The position numbers and the translations under genes are program-made. From NCBI RefSeq assembly GCF_000980885.2, contig NZ_LBDA02000016.1, positions 1 through 64,000 on the forward strand: DNA of 64,000 bases, written 5' to 3'. This document shows, one piece after another, positions 16,321 through 24,800 of the stretch (positions within the stretch are counted from its first letter, which is position 1; every line of letters starts with the position of its first letter). Source of the stretch: Streptomyces malaysiense (GTDB lineage Bacteria; Actinomycetota; Actinomycetes; Streptomycetales; Streptomycetaceae). The notes under the pieces are model-generated. The model saw nothing but the letters and a program-made list of their open reading frames with translations. It did no database searches and had not been told where the DNA came from.

Positions 16321-17259
16321 ATGGCTGTCGAGATTCCGTCGCTCATCAAACCCTCCAGGCTGAGGGCGCGAGGCGGCCTGCTGGGCGAGTGCCTGGCGGA
16401 GTTCCTCGGGACGTTCGTCCTCATCTGCTTCGGCTGCGGTGTGGTCGCGATGGCCGTCGCGGCGCTGCCCGGCTCGGGCCGCGCCGCCACGCCCACCACG
16501 ATCTTCCTCGCCGCCGGCGACTGGCTGCTGATCACCTGGGGCTGGGCGATGGCCGTCACCTTCGGCGTGTACGTGGCCGGCGGCGTGAGCGGCGCCCACA
16601 TCAACCCCGCCGTGACGCTCGCGATGGCGGTGCGCCGGGGCTTCCCCTGGGTCAAGGTGCTGCCGTACTGGTTCGCGCAGGTGGTCGGCGCCTTCACCGG
16701 CGCGGCGCTGGTGTACCTGGTCTACCACCAGGCGATCGGCGCCTACGACGCCGCCGCCACCGGGCCCAAGGTGAACGGCCACACGAACGCCTCGTTCTCC
16801 ATCTTCGCGACCTTCCCCGCGCAGTACTTCCACGGGGGAATCTGGGGCCCGCTGATCGACCAGATCGTCGGTACGGCGTTCCTGGTGATGTTCGTCGTGG
16901 CCGTCATCGACCTGCGCAACCAGGCCGTCCAGTCCAACCTCACCCCACTGATCATCGGCTTCGTCGTGGCCGCCATCGGAATGTCCTTCGGAGCCAACGC
17001 GGGCTACGCCATCAACCCGGCCCGCGACTTCGGCCCCCGCCTGCTCACCTACGCGGAGGGCTGGGGAAGCCTCGCCTTCCCGGGCAGCCTGGCCGGGGCG
17101 TTCAGCGACTACTGGTGGATCCCCATCGTGGGCCCGCTGGTCGGCGGCGTCATCGGGGTCCTGGTGTACGACCTGTTCATCGGTGACGTCCTGGTGGTAC
17201 GCGCCGTCCAGCACCAGCCCCCGGAGCCGGGCCGGGCGCGCCCGGACCGACCGCGGTAG
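16321..17259 (+). CDS. glpF: MIP-family channel, glycerol facilitator type
   Basis: A 312-residue, six-TM aquaglyceroporin. Both pore motifs are present: HINPAVT and AINPARDFGPR. The Asp after the second NPAR is typical of GlpF-type channels and disfavours water-only aquaporins. It begins with a 22-residue cytoplasmic head and ends in a Pro/Arg tail. The ATG at 16321 follows AAGGGGGC. No glycerol kinase or glycerol-3-phosphate dehydrogenase gene is adjacent, so it is either a second copy or separately regulated. The name is given by family resemblance only. Confidence 0.85.
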   Translation: MAVEIPSLIKPSRLRARGGLLGECLAEFLGTFVLICFGCGVVAMAVAALPGSGRAATPTTIFLAAGDWLLITWGWAMAVTFGVYVAGGVSGAHINPAVTLAMAVRRGFPWVKVLPYWFAQVVGAFTGAALVYLVYHQAIGAYDAAATGPKVNGHTNASFSIFATFPAQYFHGGIWGPLIDQIVGTAFLVMFVVAVIDLRNQAVQSNLTPLIIGFVVAAIGMSFGANAGYAINPARDFGPRLLTYAEGWGSLAFPGSLAGAFSDYWWIPIVGPLVGGVIGVLVYDLFIGDVLVVRAVQHQPPEPGRARPDRPR

Positions 17260-17280
17260 CCGGCCGGGACGTCCGGGTCC

Positions 17281-17700
17281 TCAGGCCTTCGGCTGGGTGA
17301 AGCGGATGCGGTTGCCGAAGGGGTCGCGCAGGCCGCAGTCGATCCCGTAGGGGCGCTCGGTGGGCTCCTCGGTGAACTCCACGCCCTTGTCCAGCAGTGT
17401 CTTGTAGGTGCCCCGGCAGTCGTCCGTGGTGAAGATGAGCCAGCCGCCCATGACGCCCTTGGTGACCAGCTCGCGCACCTGCTCCGCGGTCTCCTCGGAC
17501 ATCGCGGGGGCGCCCGGCCTCTCCAGCAGGATCTGCCGCTCGGGGTGCCCGGGGACACCGACGGTCAGCCAGCGCATGAAGCCGAGGGGGACGTCGGCGA
17601 CGACCTCCAGGCCGAGCTTGCCGACGTAGAAGTCGAGGGCCTCGTCCTGGTCGAGGACGTATATCTGGGACTGTGTGATCGCGTTGAACATGACGTCCAC
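17281..17700 (-). CDS. VOC/glyoxalase-family protein
   Basis: A 139-residue single-module vicinal-oxygen-chelate protein (FNAITQSQIYVLDQDEALDFYVGKLGLEVVAD, ending in GLRDPFGNRIRFTQP). Candidate metal ligands are weak, so binding or resistance roles are as likely as catalysis. The GTG at 17700 has GGCGGA close upstream; ATG at 17691 is an alternative. It lies 39 bp downstream of an HTH-only AraC regulator on the same strand, a common Streptomyces pairing that suggests an operon in which the AraC protein regulates the VOC gene. Convergent with glpF. Confidence 0.87.
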   Translation of the reverse strand: MDVMFNAITQSQIYVLDQDEALDFYVGKLGLEVVADVPLGFMRWLTVGVPGHPERQILLERPGAPAMSEETAEQVRELVTKGVMGGWLIFTTDDCRGTYKTLLDKGVEFTEEPTERPYGIDCGLRDPFGNRIRFTQPKA

Positions 17701-17739
17701 GCTATCCGCCGGGCGGCGCCGGAACTTATCCGAAACTGC

Positions 17740-18129
17740 TCAACCCGGCCGGGTCCAGGCCATCGTGAAGCATGTCGGCACGGCCGCGGCCACCGCCTCC
17801 TTGCGGTACGCGCGCGGCGAGCTGCCGACGATGCCGCGGAACGTGCGGCTGAAGGTGCCCGGACTGCCGAAGCCGACCTCGAAGGCGATGTCCGTCACGC
17901 TCCGGTCGCTCTCGCGCAGCAGGTACATCGCCCGTTCCACCCGGCGGCGTTGCAGATAGCGGTGCGGCGTCTCGCCGAAGGTGGCCCGGAAGGTGCGCGC
18001 GAAGTGCGCCGGTGACACATGCGCGACGCGGGCGAGCGCCGGCACGTCCAGCGGCCGCGCGTAGTCCCGGTCCATGGTGTCCCGCGCGCGCAGCATGCGG
18101 CGGTTGCTCCCCTCGGCGGCGCGGCTCAC
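17740..18129 (-). CDS. AraC-family regulator consisting of the DNA-binding domain only
   Basis: A 129-residue protein that is almost entirely the double-HTH AraC domain (LDVPALARVAHVSPAHFARTFRATFGETPHRYLQRRRVERAMYLL, then SVTDIAFEVGFGSPGTFSRTFRGIVGSSPRAYR). There is no N-terminal cupin or sensory domain. Such proteins often act with constitutive DNA binding or respond to abundance. It is first in a probable two-gene operon with the VOC protein. ATG start at 18129. Confidence 0.88.
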   Translation of the reverse strand: MSRAAEGSNRRMLRARDTMDRDYARPLDVPALARVAHVSPAHFARTFRATFGETPHRYLQRRRVERAMYLLRESDRSVTDIAFEVGFGSPGTFSRTFRGIVGSSPRAYRKEAVAAAVPTCFTMAWTRPG

Positions 18130-18163
18130 GGCGTCGTCCTCCCGTACTCCGGTCCCGGACCCC

Positions 18164-19231
18164 TCACAGCGACTGGTCGGGCCAGTCCAGCAGGCGGGCG
18201 CCGATCACCGCGGTCTGGAGCATGTACCGGTGCGCGGGATCGGCCGGGTCGGCGCCGGTGAGCTGGTGGATGCGCTCCAGGCGGTAGGTGAGCGCCCGCA
18301 CGCTCAGCGAGAGCCGGCGGGCGGCCTCGGCGGCCACGCAGCCGGAGTCGAAGTAGGCGACCAGCGTCTCCAGCAGCGGGACCGCGCCGCCCCGGGCCGC
18401 GGTCAGCGGGCCCAGAGTGTGCTGCACCAGGTCGGCCATCGCCTGCCGGTCGCGCGCGAGCACCGGATAGACCAGCAGGTCGGCGGCGCGCAGCACCGGG
18501 CCGGGCAGCCCGAGCCGGTCGGCCATCTCCAGCGCCGCCAGGGCCTCCTCGTACGAGTGCACGACACCGCCGGGACCGGTCTGCGGGCGCCCGATGGCCA
18601 CCCGGCCGCCCTCGGTGGCGGCGGACGCCTGCCGGGCGAAGTAGCTGAGGACCTCGTCGGTGTCGCCGGGCGCGACGCACAGCAGCCGGCCGTTCTTGGT
18701 GGTGAGCAGGATGCTGTGGGAGTCGAAGCGGGCGAGCACCGCGGTCTCCACCCGCCGGGCGACGGCGCCGCCCTCGCCGTAGGCCTGGGGGCCCTCGGCG
18801 ACCGCGACGGCGTGGGCGCGCGAGAGCCGCAGCCCGAACCGTTCGGCGCGCTCGGCGAGCCGGCCCAGGTCGCTGCGGCCGTAGAGCAGATCGTCGATGA
18901 ACTCCCGGCGGGCCGCCTCCTCCCGGCGTACCGTCAGCCGCTGGGCGCGCTCGTAGCCTTCCGCGAACACGTCGACGGCCTGCTCCACGGCGGCCAGCGC
19001 CGCGAGGGTGCTCTCGGCCGAACCGGGTCCGAGCGGCCAGGCGGCGCGGGCGGCGGCCAGGTGGGCGACGACCAGGGCGCGCAGCCCGAACCCCGCCTCG
19101 GCGGCCTGTTCGCCCAGCGACCGACGGGACTTCAGCTCCTCCCGGGTCAGCCGCCGGCCGGTGGTCGCGACCTCGGCCAGCACCCCCGCGAAGCCGTCCA
19201 GATAGCGCTCGGATATCTCCTGGTCGCCCAC
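18164..19231 (-). CDS. PucR/CdaR-type transcriptional regulator
   Basis: A protein of about 355 residues. The N-terminal half is helical (RREFIDDLLYG marks its end). The middle has a GGDEF-like degenerate beta region (AVLARFDSHSILLTTKNGRLLCVAPG). The C-terminus has the PucR HTH (LLETLVAYFDSGCVAAEAARRLSLSVRALTYRLERIHQLTG). PucR-type regulators respond to metabolites or membrane-derived signals and often control a divergent gene. The frame extends upstream to 19456, but that would overlap the flotillin promoter region. I prefer the GTG at 19231; the start is uncertain. It is divergent from the flotillin gene, and a 15-bp palindrome lies between them. Confidence 0.85.
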   Translation of the reverse strand: MGDQEISERYLDGFAGVLAEVATTGRRLTREELKSRRSLGEQAAEAGFGLRALVVAHLAAARAAWPLGPGSAESTLAALAAVEQAVDVFAEGYERAQRLTVRREEAARREFIDDLLYGRSDLGRLAERAERFGLRLSRAHAVAVAEGPQAYGEGGAVARRVETAVLARFDSHSILLTTKNGRLLCVAPGDTDEVLSYFARQASAATEGGRVAIGRPQTGPGGVVHSYEEALAALEMADRLGLPGPVLRAADLLVYPVLARDRQAMADLVQHTLGPLTAARGGAVPLLETLVAYFDSGCVAAEAARRLSLSVRALTYRLERIHQLTGADPADPAHRYMLQTAVIGARLLDWPDQSL

Positions 19232-19311
19232 CCTGCCCCGTTCCCCCGTGATCTTGACGTGCCGGTGACGCTTTCTTAGCGCGATTTCGGCATGCAGACA
19301 GTAGTGAACAC

Positions 19312-19326
19312 TGCCGGAAACCGGCA
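19312..19326. promoter_or_regulatory. Palindrome between PucR-type regulator and flotillin gene
   Basis: TGCCGG-AAA-CCGGCA is a perfect inverted repeat in the divergent intergenic region, about 80 bp from the regulator start and 140 bp from the flotillin start. It is a candidate operator for the PucR-type protein. Confidence 0.5.
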
Positions 19327-19467
19327 ATGCGGAAACGGTCCCCGGGGACGCACCATCCTCTGCGGGGAGCACTGCGGAGGGCTCCGGTGCCGGACATCGC
19401 GGGGGGATGCCCGGCGCCGGGGCCTCGGGGGAGCTCCGGTCCGCCGTCTGACACAAGGACGTATGCC

Positions 19468-21654
19468 ATGGAAGCCCTCGGCGTGCTCGTCGCCGCCTGT
19501 GTGATCCTCGCCGTGCTGTTGCTGCTCGGGTTGTCCCGGCTGTACCGCAAGGTCGACCAGAGCCAGGCCCTGATCGTCTCCAGGACGCGGCGCGTGGACG
19601 TGTCCTTCACCGGACAGGTCGTGCTGCCGATCCTGCACAAGGCCGAGGTCATGGACATCTCGGTGAAGACCATCGAGATCAGCCGCTCCGGCCGGGACGG
19701 GCTGATCTGCCGGGACAACATCCGTGCCGACATCCGGATCCTGTTCTTCGTCAAGGTCAACAAGACCGTCCAGGACGTCATCAAGGTCGCCCAGTCCGTG
19801 GGCACCGAGCGGGCCAGCCACCAGGACACGCTCCAGGAGCTGTTCCACGCCAAGTTCTCCGAGGCGCTGAAGACCGTCGGCAAGCAGATGGACTTCACCG
19901 ACCTGTACACCAAGCGCGAGGAACTGCGTTACCACATCATCGAGTTGATCGGTGTCGACCTCAACGGCTACCACCTGGAGGACGCGGCGATCGACTATCT
20001 GGAGCAGACGCCGCTGACCCAGCTGGACCCGGCCAACGTGCTGGACGCGCAGGGCATCCGCAAGATCACCGAGCTGACCGCCGTCGAGCACGTGCGCACC
20101 AACGAGGCCAAGCGCACGGAGCAGAAGGAGATCACCCGGCAGGACGTCGACGCCCGCGAGGCCATCCTGGAGCTGGAGCGCCGGCAGGCGGACGCCGAGA
20201 TCAAGCAGAAGCGGGAGATCGAGACGTCCCGCGCCCGCGAGGAGGCCGAGACCGCGCGGGTGATGGAGGAGGAGCGGCTGCGCGCGCAGACCGCCTTCCT
20301 GCGCACCGAGGAGCAGCTCGGTGTGCAGCGGGAGAACCAGGCCCGGGAGATCGCGGTCGCCTCGAAGAACCGCGAGCGGGTCATCGCCGTGGAGAACGAG
20401 CGCATCGAGAAGGACCGCCTGCTGGAGGTCATCGCCCGGGAGCGGGAGACGCAGCTGACCCAGATCTCCGCGGAGAAGGAGGTCGAGGCGGAGAAGCGGG
20501 AGATCGCCGAGGTCATCCGGGAGCGGGTCGCGGTGGACCGTACGGTCGCCGAGCAGGAGGAGTCCATCAAGAAGCTGCGCGTGGTCGAGGAGGCCGAGCG
20601 CGAGCGGCAGGCCCTCGTCATCGCCGCCGAGGCGGAGGCGCAGGAGAAGCTGGTCAAGGACATCAAGGCCGCGGAGGCAGCCGAGCAGGCCGCGACGCAC
20701 CGGGCCGCCGAGGAACTCACGCTGGCCGAGGCCAGGCTGAAGACCGCCGACCTCGACGCGCGGGCCAAGCTGCGGCTCGCCGAGGGCGTGCAGGCCGAGT
20801 CGGCCGCCGAGGGTCTCGCCGCGGTGCAGGTCCGCGACAAGGAGGCCGAGGTCACGGTCAAGGCCGGGCGCGCGGAGGCGGAGGCCACCGAGGCGCGGCT
20901 GCGGGCGGAGGCCGAGGGCACGCAGGCGAAGGCGCTGGCGGAGGCCGAGGGCACGCGGGCCAGGGGGCTCGCGGAGGCCGAGGGCGCGCAGGCGGCGGCC
21001 GCGGCGACGGAGGCGCGGCTGCGGGCCGAGGCGGAGGGCGCGCGGGCGAAGGCCCTTGCCGAGGCCGAGGGGACGAAGGCGGCGGCGCTCGCGGAGGCCG
21101 CCGGCGTCGGCGAGAAGCTGAAGGCCGAGGCGGCGGGGCTCACCGAGAAGGCGGCGGCGATGGCCGCGCTGGACGAGGCGTCGCGCGGGCACGAGGAGTA
21201 CCGGCTGCGGCTCCAGGCCGAGAAGGAGATCCGGCTGGCCGGCCTGGAGACGCAGCGGCAGGTGGCCGAGGCGCAGGCGAAGGTGCTGGCGACGGGGCTG
21301 GAGAACGCCGACATCGACATCGTCGGCGGGGAGTCGGTCTTCTTCGACCGTCTCGTCTCGGCGGTGTCCTTCGGCAAGGGAGTCGACGGCTTCGTGGCCA
21401 ACTCCCGCACCGCGCAGACCCTGGCGAAGCCGTGGCTGGACGGGTCGGGGAGCTTCACGGAGGACCTGAGCCGGGTGCTCGGGTCCGTGAGCACGGCGGA
21501 CGTCCAGAACCTCACGGTGTCGGCGCTGCTGATGAAACTGATGAACGGCGGCGGCGCGGAGGCCTCCCGGTTCCGCCAGCTGCTGGACAGGGCGGGGGAG
21601 CTGGGGCTGGCGGAGGTGCCGGTCGCGTCCTTGAACGGAGCGGCCCGGAACTGA
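19468..21654 (+). CDS. Flotillin/SPFH-domain membrane scaffold protein
   Basis: A 728-residue flotillin. There is one N-terminal membrane segment (residues 4-22, VLVAACVILAVLLLLG), an SPFH/band-7 domain (about 25-200, DQSQALIVSRTRRVDV to GVDLNGYHLEDAAIDYLEQ), then a 400-residue Glu/Arg/Ala coiled coil. The region about 475-560 is an Ala/Glu repeat around AEAEGT(K/R)A units. The C-terminal domain (IDIVGGESVFFDRLVSAVSFGKGVDGFV) is the oligomerisation part of YqiK-like flotillins. Flotillins organise membrane microdomains and respond to envelope stress. The ATG at 19468 follows AAGGA. The giant ATPase gene follows after 180 bp. A strong hairpin sits in between, so the pair may be only partly cotranscribed. 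Confidence 0.92.
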   Translation: MEALGVLVAACVILAVLLLLGLSRLYRKVDQSQALIVSRTRRVDVSFTGQVVLPILHKAEVMDISVKTIEISRSGRDGLICRDNIRADIRILFFVKVNKTVQDVIKVAQSVGTERASHQDTLQELFHAKFSEALKTVGKQMDFTDLYTKREELRYHIIELIGVDLNGYHLEDAAIDYLEQTPLTQLDPANVLDAQGIRKITELTAVEHVRTNEAKRTEQKEITRQDVDAREAILELERRQADAEIKQKREIETSRAREEAETARVMEEERLRAQTAFLRTEEQLGVQRENQAREIAVASKNRERVIAVENERIEKDRLLEVIARERETQLTQISAEKEVEAEKREIAEVIRERVAVDRTVAEQEESIKKLRVVEEAERERQALVIAAEAEAQEKLVKDIKAAEAAEQAATHRAAEELTLAEARLKTADLDARAKLRLAEGVQAESAAEGLAAVQVRDKEAEVTVKAGRAEAEATEARLRAEAEGTQAKALAEAEGTRARGLAEAEGAQAAAAATEARLRAEAEGARAKALAEAEGTKAAALAEAAGVGEKLKAEAAGLTEKAAAMAALDEASRGHEEYRLRLQAEKEIRLAGLETQRQVAEAQAKVLATGLENADIDIVGGESVFFDRLVSAVSFGKGVDGFVANSRTAQTLAKPWLDGSGSFTEDLSRVLGSVSTADVQNLTVSALLMKLMNGGGAEASRFRQLLDRAGELGLAEVPVASLNGAARN

Positions 21655-21659
21655 GGCCG

Positions 21660-21697
21660 GCCGGGGCGACGGGGGCGGGGACCCCCGTCGCCCCGGC
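21660..21697 (+). terminator. Strong 16-bp hairpin after the flotillin gene
   Basis: A 16-bp perfect stem (GCCGGGGCGACGGGGG at 21660-21675 with its complement at 21682-21697) and a 6-base loop start six bases after the stop codon. There is no U-run, as usual in Streptomyces. It is likely a terminator or an attenuator before the ATPase gene. Confidence 0.75.
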
Positions 21698-21790
21698 GGC
21701 GCCCCGGCCCGCGGGCCGGGGCGCCCCGAAGGGGCACGGGGAACCGCGCGAGCGGCCCGGCGCACCCGCGCTCCGCGACGAACCCCGCAC
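21698..21790. repeat. 28-bp perfect palindrome and Streptomyces-type dispersed GC-rich repeat
   Basis: Positions 21698-21725 form a perfect 28-bp palindrome (half GGCGCCCCGGCCCG). The next stretch (GCCCCGAAGGGGCACGGGGA, then ACCGCGCGAGC) resembles a short dispersed intergenic element I know from many Streptomyces genomes, in forms close to AGGGGCGCGGGGAACTGCGC. The resemblance is from memory. Confidence 0.5.
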
Positions 21791-21834
21791 CCCCCGCGGC
21801 CGATCCGAACCCCGCTGAACCACGAAAGGCGACC

Positions 21835-24800
21835 ATGGCCACCGAGACCGTCGACGCCGGCACCTACGACGTCCTCCGCGACCGGCTGGCCGCGCACGCC
21901 GCCGAGCTGGCGCGACGGGCCGAGGAACTGAACACCCGCCGCGCGCGGGAGTTCGGCTCGACCAGGCTCGGCCTCTCCTCCACCACCAGCCTCAGGACCC
22001 CCCACGCCGCCCTCCGGCAGGACGTCGTGGCCGTCGGCGACAGACTCCTCCTCGGCACCGCGCGCGGCGGCGACATCCCGTCCGTCGAGGACGTCCTCGC
22101 CCTCTACGACCGCGACGGGAACCGCCTCCCCGCGGACGCCGGTTTCCTCGGTGAACCCGCGTTCGTCCGCGAGTTCACCGCCCTGACCCGCTACTACCGC
22201 GACGCCCGCCTGCTGCGCCTGCGCCGGACCGAGGGCCGTCTGCTCGCGGTGTTCCGCACCGGCGAGAAGGCCGACGACGTCCGCGCCCTGCGCTGGAACC
22301 TGACCGAGGACGGCCGCGCCGAGTTCCTGGACGCGCGCGGCGACCGCGACGACGTCGTACCGCCGGCCCAGGACGTCACCTGGACCGACACCGGCCGCGC
22401 GGACCACGTGCTGGGCCGGGAGCCGTACGTCGCCGTACCCGGCGGGCTCGGCGTCGCGGCCCTCGGCGGCACCCTCACCGTCCGCGCCGAGGACGGCGCA
22501 CAGCTGTACTCCGAGCCCGTCGCGGAACCCCTCCAGTCGCTCGCCGACGCCGCCGTGGCGTACGCGGGGGTCGGCCCCCTGACGCTGCTGCGCGTGCGGC
22601 CGTACAAGGAGGACACCGACCGATACCTGGTCTTCAACGCCCTGACCCGGACGGTCGTCCGCCTCGACGGCCTCGGCCAGGCGTGCCGGCGGCTCCCCGA
22701 GGAGCAGGGCGTCGTCTTCCCGGGCGGGTTCTGCCTGGCGAGCGGGCAGCACAAGTCGTACGAACTCGACGTGACGGGGCTGGAGTTCGAGCAGGAGGTC
22801 CGCGCGCCCAACGGCGAGGACGTGCTGTACGCGTTCCGGGACCGTGCCGGTGGCGGCACGCTCCTGCTGTCGTACAACACCCTGCGCAAAGAGGTGGCGA
22901 CCCCGCTGCCCTGCCAGGGCTGGGCGCTGTTCGAGGACGGGTCGCTCGCCGTGCTGCGCGCCGGGGGCGGCGAGCCCGCGCACACCCACCCCCTCCAGTG
23001 GTGGACCTCGCCGTACGTCTCCGACACCCACGCCGCCGCGCTGCGCACCGGCAGCGGCCCGCTCGCCCGCGTAGGCAACGCGGACCTGGTGCGCGGCCTC
23101 GCCGACTGCCTCTCCGTGGCCCGGCTGGTGGCCGACGGCATCACCACCGGCGAGGGCTACCGCGCGCTGACCGTCGCCTGCGTCCGCGCGGCCGACACCC
23201 ACCACTGGCTCGCCGACCCCGAACTCGGTGCGATCCAGGTGCCGTTGGCGGACGTGCGGGAGACCGCCGAACAGGTGCTGGCCGAGTTCGAGACCGTGCG
23301 CGAGCTGACCCGGGGCGCCGCCGAGGCGCTGGAGGAGGCCGCGGAACGGATCGCGGCCGTGGTGCGCCGGCTGCGCGGCGAGGCCCCGCGCGAGGCAGCC
23401 GCCTGGGTGCGCGGGCTGACCGAACTCCGGCACGCGCACGGCCACCTCCTCACCCTGCGCGAGCTGCGGTACGTGGACGCCGAGCGGGTGGCCGCGCTCG
23501 CCGCCGAGGCGGAGTCCGACCTGGCCGCGTTCGGCAGACGGGCGGTGACCTTCCTGTCCCGCGAGGACGCCTTCACCGCCCAGCGCGCCGAGGTGGAAGG
23601 ACTGGTGGCCGACGCGGACGCGATCCGCACGGTCGCCGGCGCCGGGCCCGTCACCGAGCGCCTGGACGAGCTGGCGGACGGGCTGCGCACCGTCACCGAG
23701 GTGGTCACCGGCCTCGACATCGCCGACGCCACCGTGCGCACCGCCGTGCTGGAACGGATCGCGGACGTCCTGGGCGGCGTCAACCGGGCGCGTGCCACCC
23801 TCGACGCCCGCCGCCGCTCCCTCCAGGACCAGGAGGGGCGCGCGGAGTTCGCCGCCGAGACCGCCCTGCTCGCCCAGGCCGTCACCGCCGCGCTCGCCGG
23901 GGCCACCACCCCCGAGGCCTGCGACGACCAACTCGCCTCCGTGCTCGCGCGGCTGGAGGATCTGGACGGACGGTTCGCCGAGTTCGACGACTTCCTGGCC
24001 GAGCTCGCCGACAAGCGCACCGAGATCTACGAGGCGTTCGCCGCCCGCAAGCAGTCACTCGCCGACGTCCGGGCCCGCCGGGCCGAGCAACTCGCCGTGT
24101 CGGCCGGGCGGATGCTGGAGACGGTGGCCCGGCGCGCGGCGGGGCTCGCCGACGCGGACGCGGTCACCGCGTACTTCGCCTCCGACCCACTGGTCGCCAA
24201 GATCGCCCGCGTCGCCGGTGAGCTGCGCGAGCTGGGCGACAGCGTGCGCGCGGAGGAACTCGACGGGCGGCTGAAGGCCGCCCGGCAGGAGGCCGCCCGC
24301 GCCCTGCGCGACCGCGGCGACCTGTACGCCGACGACGGCCGCACCCTGCTGCTCGGCGGCCACCGCTTCGCCGTCAACACCCAGCCGCTCGACCTCGCCC
24401 TCGTCCCGGCCGCCGACGGCCTCGCCCTCGCGGTCACCGGCACCGACTACCGCGCCCCGGTCACCGATCCCGGCTTCGCCTCCACCCGCCCCTACTGGGA
24501 CCGGCACCTGCCCTCCGAGTCGCCCGAGGTCTACCGCGCCGAGTACCTCGCCGCCCGCCTCCTCACGGCACACGGCCCCGCCGCCCTCGCCGCCGCCGAC
24601 GACCTGGCGGGACTGGTGCGCCGGGCCGCGCAGGAGTCGTACGACGAGGGCTACGAGCGCGGTGTCCACGACCATGACGCGACCCTGATCCTGGCCGCGC
24701 TCCTGCCCCTGTACGACGCCGCGGGACCCCTGCGGCACGAGCCCGCCGCCCGCGCCGGGGCGCAGCTCTTCTGGACCCACGGCACCACGGAGGCGGCCCG

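Noticed and set aside
19276..23931. 1551-codon open frame on the minus strand opposite flotillin and ATPase
   Set aside because: It is antisense to two genes with clear domains. The product is Leu/Gly/Arg-rich with no motif.
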